A DNA stretch of 7,595 bases from an uncultured Oscillospiraceae bacterium. Lineage in GTDB: Bacteria > Bacillota > Clostridia > UBA1212 > SIG427. Shown here one piece after another: positions 1-4,992 of this stretch. Location of the stretch: assembly GCA_902465325.1 (NCBI GenBank), contig CABQMV010000095.1, positions 1-7,595 of the forward strand. The letters are read 5' to 3'. Both the position numbers and the translations under genes were made by a program. Within the stretch, counting starts at the first letter, position 1; each line of letters opens with the position of its first letter. The notes beneath the pieces were generated by a model, which did not search any database, had not been told where the DNA came from, and worked only from the letters and a program-made list of their open reading frames with translations.

Positions 1-561
1 CATATCCCCCACTTTGCGCAGGCCGAAGCGCTCCTGAAAAGAGCTGCAAAATCCCAATACCCCATACAATACTGCCCCCGGAAGAAAAACCGATTTCATA
101 AGCTGAGCCAACAGCTGAGCTGCCAACAAAAAGACACCGCTCTGAACGGGAACCGCTACCGTAGCCAATGCAGGCATTACACTGATATTTAAAGCTTCCA
201 GATCAGAAAAAAACTGTTTGCCACAGGATATGACTGTAGTAAAAGCTGCCGCACAGGGAACAGATAAGGCAATTCCCATGGCAATCATCAAGGAATCAGA
301 CCAGGGCGGCTGATCACAGTCTGCCGCAGTCATACAGAGTGCACAGGCAAAAGCAACAGCCAAAATTGCGCCGATGGGCAGCGCATTTTCCGAAAGCGCT
401 GAAAACAAAGCTTTTAGCACTGCCAGCAAAAAGCCCTTAAAGGAAAACTCGAAGTTTCCGCTCAATGCTGCTTCTATGGCCTCCCTGGGAGAAGGCAGTA
501 CATCTATTTTGTCTCCGTATTGACCTAATACATCGGCCAACTCCCACAATCCGTTTTCCAT
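1..561 (-). CDS. spoIIIAE: Stage III sporulation protein AE, N-terminal part (cut by window edge)
   Basis: This is a polytopic membrane protein of the SpoIIIA-SpoIIQ channel, which sits in the mother-cell-derived forespore membrane. The 187 visible residues are an acidic, soluble start (about residues 1-38) followed by hydrophobic segments at about 40-57, 60-77, 88-107 and 128-168. The C-terminal half lies outside the window. The start is the ATG at 559-561, preceded by AGGAGG five bases upstream; spoIIIAD ends 35 bases before it. The identification rests mainly on position after AA-AB-AC-AD, on hydrophobicity, and on weak resemblance of the segment around residues 155-187 to the family. Unlike Bacillus SpoIIIAE, no N-terminal signal peptide or long soluble region precedes the first membrane segment, so the protein looks short or divergent at this end. 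Confidence 0.85.
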   Translation of the reverse strand, partial: MENGLWELADVLGQYGDKIDVLPSPREAIEAALSGNFEFSFKGFLLAVLKALFSALSENALPIGAILAVAFACALCMTAADCDQPPWSDSLMIAMGIALSVPCAAAFTTVISCGKQFFSDLEALNISVMPALATVAVPVQSGVFLLAAQLLAQLMKSVFLPGAVLYGVLGFCSSFQERFGLRKVGDM

Positions 562-566
562 TTTTT

Positions 567-572
567 CCTCCT
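567..572 (-). promoter_or_regulatory. Ribosome binding site of spoIIIAE
   Basis: The minus strand reads AGGAGG followed by five A bases and then ATG. It fixes the spoIIIAE start at 561 and argues against a longer form carrying a signal peptide upstream, because the preceding gene's stop codon is only 35 bases away. Confidence 0.75.
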
Positions 573-596
573 TTCCGCTTCGGGCACCGCCAATGG

Positions 597-968
597 TCAA
601 ACTAAGGTTTCTATCATGTCCAGAAGTTTTGTGGCCAGAGGCAGAGACAGCAGCATAACCGTCAATTTTCCCGTGAGCTCTACGCCTCCCGCCAACGCAT
701 TCTCCCCGGCACTCCTGCAGATATCTGAGGTAAAATGCGTAATATAGGCAACGCCCATAATTTTTAAAACAGTTTCAATATGTTCGTTGTCTGTAAAGCT
801 CCTGGTCAGCTCCATAGACTGGGTTATCTCCGGTAAAATAGCCAGTGCCGTCACCACTACTGCCGCTACCGATACCGGTACAGTAAGTTCAGGGCGAACA
901 TTTTTTATCAGCATCCCTGCCGCAGCCACCACCACTGCCGCAATAGAAACTTTCAGAATCAGTTCCAT
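597..968 (-). CDS. spoIIIAD: Stage III sporulation protein AD
   Basis: This 123-residue integral membrane protein is part of the SpoIIIA channel complex needed for late sigma-G activity in the forespore. Two hydrophobic segments lie at about residues 3-22 and 28-46, and a third at about 102-118. The family's most conserved stretch is visible at about 71-93 (GVAYITHF, then SDICRSAGENALA). The length is close to the usual ~130 residues. It follows spoIIIAC by 16 bases, with an AAGGCGG-like site before the ATG at 966-968. SpoIIIAC and SpoIIIAD are related in sequence and probably form part of the membrane platform. The identification is firm from the motif and the gene order. Confidence 0.95.
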   Translation of the reverse strand: MELILKVSIAAVVVAAAGMLIKNVRPELTVPVSVAAVVVTALAILPEITQSMELTRSFTDNEHIETVLKIMGVAYITHFTSDICRSAGENALAGGVELTGKLTVMLLSLPLATKLLDMIETLV

Positions 969-984
969 GATTTCCGCCTTTCCT

Positions 985-1179
985 TCAGATATTGAACAGA
1001 TTCTTCAATGTCTCAAAAAGCTCAAAAATTTCCTGTGCAATTACCAGCAGCACAACCACTAGGCCGGCAATTGTGACCATAAGGGCCTGCTCATCCCTCC
1101 CAGATTTAGATAACAGTGAATTCAATATGGCAACGATGATCCCCACCGCTGCAATTTTAAAAACCAGGTCAATATTCAT
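985..1179 (-). CDS. spoIIIAC: Stage III sporulation protein AC
   Basis: This is a 64-residue membrane protein of the SpoIIIA complex. Two hydrophobic segments (about residues 4-22 and 33-50) flank a short polar turn, SKSGRDEQ, which is typical of the family and precedes the second helix. The length matches SpoIIIAC proteins, which are normally 60-70 residues. The ATG at 1177-1179 is preceded by GAGAGG about ten bases upstream, and the gene starts 19 bases after the stop of spoIIIAB. It lies between AB and AD as in the canonical operon. There is no sign of disruption. Confidence 0.95.
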   Translation of the reverse strand: MNIDLVFKIAAVGIIVAILNSLLSKSGRDEQALMVTIAGLVVVLLVIAQEIFELFETLKNLFNI

Positions 1180-1198
1180 ACAGTAAATCCTCTCTGCG

Positions 1199-1729
1199 CT
1201 ACCACATTAAAATGGCTGCGATACAGCCGGCAGCCAGGCCCAATTTTATGTACAGGCTTCCGTCTCTCTTTTGTTTTTCCTCTGAGGCAGCACAGGCATT
1301 TTTCAAGCGTTCCCACAGCGCCTCCAGATTTTCCTTCTGCATATCCCGGTCTCCGCAGCCCAGCAACTTGCCTGTCTCCTCCAGCAGAGAGATTCCCTCT
1401 TCCCCCAGAATTTTCCCCTCTGCACAGTCAGAACAGGCGCGCTTCCAGGCCTGCTGACCGTCCATCCCCTCAGAAACCATATAATATGAAGTTTTTTCAT
1501 AGAGAGAATGCGGGTATCTGCAGAATTTAGCAGCTGTGGCAGACATGGCCTCAGGCAGTGTATAGGCCTCCTGACATATTTTACTTTTCAGATACACAAC
1601 AGATTCCGCCATATTTTTATAAGTCTCTGTTCTTTCCTTTAGCTTCTTGTCCATACTTTTTCCAAAAAAGTATCCGGATCCTATTAAAAGAAGCGCTGCT
1701 GTTGCTTTAAGAATTACCGTTCCGCTCAC
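1199..1729 (-). CDS. spoIIIAB: Stage III sporulation protein AB
   Basis: SpoIIIAB is a membrane-anchored protein with a helical cytoplasmic domain resembling the GspF/type II secretion platform fold, and is thought to work next to the ATPase SpoIIIAA. The proposed 176-residue product has a hydrophobic N-terminus (about residues 6-23), a helical middle with family-like text (YLKSKICQEAYTLPEAM), and a hydrophobic C-terminus (about 160-176) ending in ILMW. The open frame extends to a TTG at 1795, but the extra residues are charged, lie inside spoIIIAA and would bury the N-terminal anchor. The GTG at 1727-1729 gives the family length, about 170 residues. That start overlaps the end of spoIIIAA by 23 bases, and its best ribosome site (AAAGGA) is about 12 bases away. 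An ATT at 1712-1714 is a less likely alternative. The function is firm; the start is uncertain. Confidence 0.88.
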   Translation of the reverse strand: MSGTVILKATAALLLIGSGYFFGKSMDKKLKERTETYKNMAESVVYLKSKICQEAYTLPEAMSATAAKFCRYPHSLYEKTSYYMVSEGMDGQQAWKRACSDCAEGKILGEEGISLLEETGKLLGCGDRDMQKENLEALWERLKNACAASEEKQKRDGSLYIKLGLAAGCIAAILMW

Positions 1730-2597
1730 CGGCGCACACAATCCTTTCCACGGTACCCGGTCCCTTTCGCGAACTGAGTACCACAATTTTTTCAAAAATC
1801 CCCTCTATTTCACACGCCTTCAGATCCTGCTCTCCGTACCCGTGGCAGGTAGCAATCAACCGAATTCCCGCCCAAGATGCTTGTCTCAGTGCAGCAGTAT
1901 CCTGTACGCCTCCAATTTCATCTGTCACAATGATATCCGGCGACATGGCCCGCAGCATCATATAAATCCCCACACTTTTGGGACAGGTATCATAGACATC
2001 GCATCGAGGTCCCATATCGTTAGAGGGGACGCCCAGATAGCAGCCCGCAATTTCAGACCGCTCGTCCACCACCCCTACCGTAAATCCGTTCCAGGAAAGA
2101 TTCCTGGCCAGATCCCGCAGCATTGTGGTTTTGCCGCAGCAGGGCGGCGATAAAATCAGCGTATTGTATATATCCCGTTTCCCCCTTCTGATTGCCGACA
2201 GAACCGCATTGGAACAGCCTTTCATTTCTCCGGATATTCTGATATTGAGGCTTCCTATATCACAGATTCCTCTTCCTTCTATATACCTGCCGGCCATTCC
2301 AATTCTATGCCCTCCCTCTATGGTAACAAAGCCTTCTTTTATACTTTCCGAAAAAGCATATACGGAACCTTTGCACAGACTCTGCAGGATTCTGGAAAGC
2401 GCAGCTGCATCCGGCTCATACTTTACTGTGATTTCGTCCCGCACCGTAACCAGCAGGAGAGGCTGATGTACTCTCAGACGAATTTCCTTTAAATCGTCAA
2501 ATATTTTACCGTTTACAGCATATAGATCCATTAGACAGGCTCCTGCAGAGCCTTGAAGCTTGTCCAGAATCTCCGCCTTTACTCTTTCCTTCCTCAT
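1707..2597 (-). CDS. spoIIIAA: Stage III sporulation protein AA, secretion-type ATPase
   Basis: SpoIIIAA is the cytoplasmic ATPase of the SpoIIIA complex, related to secretion ATPases, and is thought to drive assembly or transport of the mother cell-forespore channel. The 296-residue protein has a Walker A segment SPPCCGKTT at residues 150-158 (K156, T157), a Walker B segment IIVTDEIG at 222-229, and the conserved N-terminal phrase GFVTIEGGHRIGMAGR at 89-104. The first Walker glycine is serine, a form I recall as common in this family (SPPxCGKTT). The length is near the usual ~305. The ATG at 2595-2597 follows GGAGGTGA with a seven-base spacer. It is the first gene of the operon and overlaps spoIIIAB at its 3' end. 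Transcription is probably by sigma-E in the mother cell. Confidence 0.97.
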   Translation of the reverse strand: MRKERVKAEILDKLQGSAGACLMDLYAVNGKIFDDLKEIRLRVHQPLLLVTVRDEITVKYEPDAAALSRILQSLCKGSVYAFSESIKEGFVTIEGGHRIGMAGRYIEGRGICDIGSLNIRISGEMKGCSNAVLSAIRRGKRDIYNTLILSPPCCGKTTMLRDLARNLSWNGFTVGVVDERSEIAGCYLGVPSNDMGPRCDVYDTCPKSVGIYMMLRAMSPDIIVTDEIGGVQDTAALRQASWAGIRLIATCHGYGEQDLKACEIEGIFEKIVVLSSRKGPGTVERIVCAGERNGNS

Positions 2598-2604
2598 CTC
2601 TCCT

Positions 2605-2612
2605 TCACCTCC
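2605..2612 (-). promoter_or_regulatory. Ribosome binding site of spoIIIAA
   Basis: GGAGGTGA lies seven bases before the ATG of spoIIIAA, a near-perfect match to the 16S rRNA tail. It supports the 2597 start. Confidence 0.85.
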
Positions 2613-2628
2613 CTGTCCTTACACGTTA

Positions 2629-2658
2629 AGTATATTGGGGCCAGTCCAGAAAAATGAC
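2629..2658 (-). promoter_or_regulatory. Probable sigma-E promoter of the spoIIIA operon
   Basis: On the minus strand, GTCATTTT (2651-2658) fits the sigma-E -35 consensus GKMATATT at seven of eight positions. After a 14-base spacer, AATATACT (2629-2636) fits the -10 consensus CATACAMT at six of eight. The expected start is near 2622, just upstream of the GGAGGTGA ribosome site of spoIIIAA. In Bacillus this operon is known to be sigma-E dependent. The consensus was recalled, not searched. Confidence 0.7.
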
Positions 2659-2752
2659 TAAACTTTCAAACTGACAAAAAGCACTTTTTTACCAAGGCTT
2701 TTCCTCCTCCGCAGAAATTCCGCGCCAAGAACCCGAAAAAAGGAAAAAGAAC

Positions 2753-2781
2753 TTGTACTGCAGGTAAATATAGGTTATAAT
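2753..2781 (+). promoter_or_regulatory. Sigma-A-type promoter of efp
   Basis: A perfect TATAAT box (2776-2781) lies 17 bases after TTGTAC (2753-2758), which matches the -35 consensus only in its TTG. The start of transcription would be near 2788, giving a leader of about 34 bases before the efp ATG. It sits back-to-back with the sigma-E-like promoter of spoIIIA in the 2598-2821 intergenic region. I see no operator or riboswitch in the remainder of that region. Confidence 0.75.
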
Positions 2782-2808
2782 GGATAAGAATGTTTAGAAT
2801 CTAGTTTT

Positions 2809-2813
2809 GGAGG
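2809..2813 (+). promoter_or_regulatory. Ribosome binding site fixing the efp start
   Basis: GGAGG lies eight bases before the ATG at 2822. A TTG at 2807 in the same frame overlaps this site and would add five residues. It is rejected because the ribosome site must lie upstream of the start. Confidence 0.85.
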
Positions 2814-2821
2814 TATACTAT

Positions 2822-3379
2822 ATGATATCAGCAGGAGACTTTAGAAACGGCATGACATTTGAAATGGACGGTGGCGTTTATCAGGTAATTGAATTTCAGC
2901 ATGTTAAGCCGGGAAAGGGAGCTGCTTTTGTTAGAACAAAATACAAAAACGTCATTACCGGTTCTATTGTTGAGAGATCCTTCAACCCTACAGATAAATT
3001 TGAGCCTGCCAGAATTGAGCGCAGAGATATGCAGTATTTATACAGTGACGGCGATTTGTATTATTTTATGGATAATGAAACCTTCGAGCAGCTGCCTATA
3101 AACGCTTCTACTGTAGGAGACTCTTTAAAATTTGTAAAGGAAAACGATGTCTGCAAGATTCTTTCCTTTAAAGAAAATGTTTTCGGTATTGAGCCCCCCA
3201 TATTCGTTGAATTAGAAGTAACAGAGACAGAGCCTGGCTTTAAAGGCGACACGGCAACCGGCGCTACCAAGCCCGCTACCGTGGAGACAGGCGCACAGGT
3301 AAAGGTACCGCTATTTATAAACATAGGCGACAGAATCCGAATCGATACCCGTACAAGCGAATACATGGAAAGAGCTTAA
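2822..3379 (+). CDS. efp: Translation elongation factor P
   Basis: EF-P binds the ribosome next to the P-site tRNA and relieves stalling at consecutive prolines. The 185-residue length is exactly typical. The N-terminal KOW-like domain begins MISAGDFRNG and contains the loop QHVKPGKGAAFVRTK at residues 26-40, with K32 at the tip. In Bacillus this lysine is the site of the 5-aminopentanol modification; whether it is modified here cannot be seen. Two OB-fold domains follow, with the family signature near residues 150-181 (GAQVKVPLFINIGDRIRIDT) and the C-terminal RTSEYMERA. It is the first gene of a two-gene plus-strand unit with the zinc-ribbon gene 25 bases downstream. Confidence 0.98.
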   Translation: MISAGDFRNGMTFEMDGGVYQVIEFQHVKPGKGAAFVRTKYKNVITGSIVERSFNPTDKFEPARIERRDMQYLYSDGDLYYFMDNETFEQLPINASTVGDSLKFVKENDVCKILSFKENVFGIEPPIFVELEVTETEPGFKGDTATGATKPATVETGAQVKVPLFINIGDRIRIDTRTSEYMERA

Positions 3380-3393
3380 TATAAAAATTTTGC

Positions 3394-3398
3394 GGAGG
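3394..3398 (+). promoter_or_regulatory. Ribosome binding site fixing the zinc-ribbon protein start
   Basis: GGAGG lies six bases before the ATG at 3405. An in-frame TTG at 3390 precedes the site and would place the ribosome site inside the coding region, so it is rejected. Confidence 0.85.
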
Positions 3399-3404
3399 TG
3401 TAAA

Positions 3405-3824
3405 ATGGGTTATTTATCCGAAAGAATCAGCTATATCAGAGGATTGGCTGACGGTCTTGAATTGGGAGAGGAAAGTAAGGAAGCCAAGGTACTCACTGCG
3501 ATGATAGAACTGCTGGATGATATGGCCTTCTCTGTTGAAGAACTGGAGGAGCAGCAGGACCTGATTAACGACGATCTGGATGAAATCGTAGGAGAATTAG
3601 AGGATTACGTATATGGAGACGAAGACTGCGACTGCGGATGCAGCGATATGGAATTTGAAGAAGTGACCTGTCCTGCCTGCGGCGCGGAAATTGAGCTGGA
3701 CGATGATCTGCTCAGCGATGACTGCTCTTATTTTACCTGTCCCGCATGCCATGAAAAAGTTGATATTGACTGGTCCTCCTGTGAGGATTCCTGTCAGTGC
3801 AGCTGCAGCCACGACAAAGAGTAA
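3405..3824 (+). CDS. CD1247-like zinc-ribbon protein
   Basis: This 139-residue, very acidic, cytoplasmic protein of unknown function has no signal peptide or membrane segment. Residues 1-66 form a helical domain (YLSERISYIRGLADGLEL, then a likely coiled coil rich in Glu, Asp and Leu) that resembles the CD1247 N-terminal domain of Clostridia. A zinc ribbon follows, with ligands C89/C92 (CPAC) and C112/C115 (CPAC). It also carries extra cysteines outside the ribbon: C75, C77 and C79 (CDCGC), C107, and C126, C130, C132 and C134 at the C-terminus, for 12 in total. It is probably co-transcribed with efp, 25 bases upstream, and is followed by a strong terminator. Such proteins are often guessed to be regulatory or translation-linked, but nothing here proves a role. 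Confidence 0.85.
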   Translation: MGYLSERISYIRGLADGLELGEESKEAKVLTAMIELLDDMAFSVEELEEQQDLINDDLDEIVGELEDYVYGDEDCDCGCSDMEFEEVTCPACGAEIELDDDLLSDDCSYFTCPACHEKVDIDWSSCEDSCQCSCSHDKE

Positions 3825-3841
3825 ATAAGAAAAGAAATTTG

Positions 3842-3874
3842 AAAGCAGGCCGTTTTGAGGCGGCCTGCTTTTTT
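3842..3874 (+). terminator. Intrinsic terminator of the efp unit
   Basis: A perfect 11-base-pair stem (AAAGCAGGCCG at 3842-3852 with CGGCCTGCTTT at 3861-3871) closes an eight-base loop and runs into six T bases (3869-3874). It lies 17 bases after the stop codon of the zinc-ribbon gene. Confidence 0.93.
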
Positions 3875-3876
3875 AC

Positions 3877-3916
3877 GCAAAAGAACCGCCGCAGTTCCTG
3901 CAGACGGTTCTTTTGC
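3877..3916 (-). terminator. Long hairpin, probable terminator of the sugar cluster (possibly bidirectional)
   Basis: A perfect 12-base-pair inverted repeat (GCAAAAGAACCG at 3877-3888 with CGGTTCTTTTGC at 3905-3916) encloses 16 bases that can form a small inner stem, GCAG/CTGC. It lies about 70 bases downstream of the isomerase stop. On either strand the GC-rich part of the stem is followed by TTCTTTT, so it could stop transcription in both directions. The T-run is part of the stem, not a free tail, hence the moderate confidence. From 3917 to 3987 I see no gene. Confidence 0.6.
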
Positions 3917-3987
3917 TGTTGCTACCGGGAAGCCATAGGAGGGATTCGGGGAATGAAATCCACAACTTCCCGTTTTGAAAAAAGATT

Positions 3988-4968
3988 TTATATATTGGAG
4001 CTTATAAGCCTTCTCATGAGACGGCTGGCAGCAATGCCGTCCTTCTTCTTCAGAACACATTCAATTTCATCTGGGTCTGTACTGTCCAGAATGCTCTCTA
4101 GATAATCAAGCCAGCAGGCACTTTCCCCTACGGCTTCCTGGGATTCTTCCCTGTACGGAAACTGGTCAAAGGTAATATACCCGTTATACTCAGTACGTCT
4201 GAGCCAATATATGTATTCCAGATATGCCAGGGTGTTAACGCTGCCTGCAATCATATCATCATCCCATCCGCCGTAATTATCGTTCATATGTACTGCCATC
4301 AGCTTTCCTCCGTACATATGGAGCAACGCCACCGCTTCAGCCGGATTCTCACCGGAATAATAGGAATGTCCGTAATCCATGGCAACGCCCACATTAGAAA
4401 GGCCAAGCTTCTCAATCATAAGCAGGGTCCCTGCCATAGAATCCATATAACAAAAATTTCTCGGTTCCCTGGGTTTGTATTCAATGGCAATGTTCATCTC
4501 CGGGCGGTACTGAGAAAGCTCCCGAATTCCCTCTTCAAACAGCCTGCGCTCTCTCTCGTAGTCAGCCTGAAACCGGTAATCGTAGCCATCCTGTCCGGGC
4601 CAGAGAGCAAATGTATTGCAGCCCAGTTCAAGGGCAAAATCCATGTCCTCTTTTGCCTCATCAAGAGCCTTCTGCCGAATGCTTCTGTCAATATTGGACA
4701 GAGAACCCTGACGGTAAATCCGATCGGATGTAGAATCCATCATAACACAATTTACCTTTAAGCCTGTCTTCTTTATACAGTTCTTGATCTCATCCTTGGC
4801 ATTTTTGTATTCCTCTGACATACTGATATCCACAGCACTGAGCAGCGGAAGCTGCGCGACTCTGTCAAATTTCTCCGACACCGTAAAGCGCCGGTCACTG
4901 TATGCGCTGCAGTATCTGTCACAAAAGGTACCTACATGATCAATAAAAACTGAATATTTTCGTTCCAT
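3988..4968 (-). CDS. TIM-barrel sugar isomerase/epimerase (xylose isomerase-like, L-rhamnose isomerase-related)
   Basis: This 326-residue cytoplasmic enzyme of the xylose isomerase-like TIM-barrel superfamily probably interconverts an aldose and a ketose or epimerises a sugar. Two metal sites can be traced by analogy with Pseudomonas stutzeri L-rhamnose isomerase. Likely ligands of one are E163 (AIEYKPREP), D198 (AMDYGH), H227 (VHMND) and D268 (ITFDQFPYRE). Those of the other are H201 and the aspartates of WDDDMIAG at 236-238. LWPGQDGYDY at 122-131 is a second family signature. No truncation is seen. The ATG at 4966-4968 follows GAGGA by nine bases, and the gene starts 24 bases after the glycosidase stop, so the two are probably one transcript. 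The exact substrate is unknown; apiose, rhamnose or another plant-wall sugar is possible from context. Confidence 0.85.
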   Translation of the reverse strand: MERKYSVFIDHVGTFCDRYCSAYSDRRFTVSEKFDRVAQLPLLSAVDISMSEEYKNAKDEIKNCIKKTGLKVNCVMMDSTSDRIYRQGSLSNIDRSIRQKALDEAKEDMDFALELGCNTFALWPGQDGYDYRFQADYERERRLFEEGIRELSQYRPEMNIAIEYKPREPRNFCYMDSMAGTLLMIEKLGLSNVGVAMDYGHSYYSGENPAEAVALLHMYGGKLMAVHMNDNYGGWDDDMIAGSVNTLAYLEYIYWLRRTEYNGYITFDQFPYREESQEAVGESACWLDYLESILDSTDPDEIECVLKKKDGIAASRLMRRLISSNI

Positions 4969-4992
4969 TTTCTAATGTCCTCTATTCCTAAT

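Noticed and set aside
2659..2752. A-rich and T-rich stretches between the two divergent promoters, considered as a riboswitch or small RNA
   Set aside because: No stable hairpin or conserved motif could be seen, and the efp leader itself would be only about 34 bases long.
3926..3972. Inverted repeat CGGGAAG/CTTCCCG followed by TTTT on the plus strand
   Set aside because: The stem is only seven base pairs with a 33-base loop, and it lies beyond two better hairpins. It is likely chance.
4288..4761. 157-residue plus-strand open frame opposite the isomerase
   Set aside because: It is antisense to a clearly conserved enzyme, lacks a ribosome site and has no recognisable domain.
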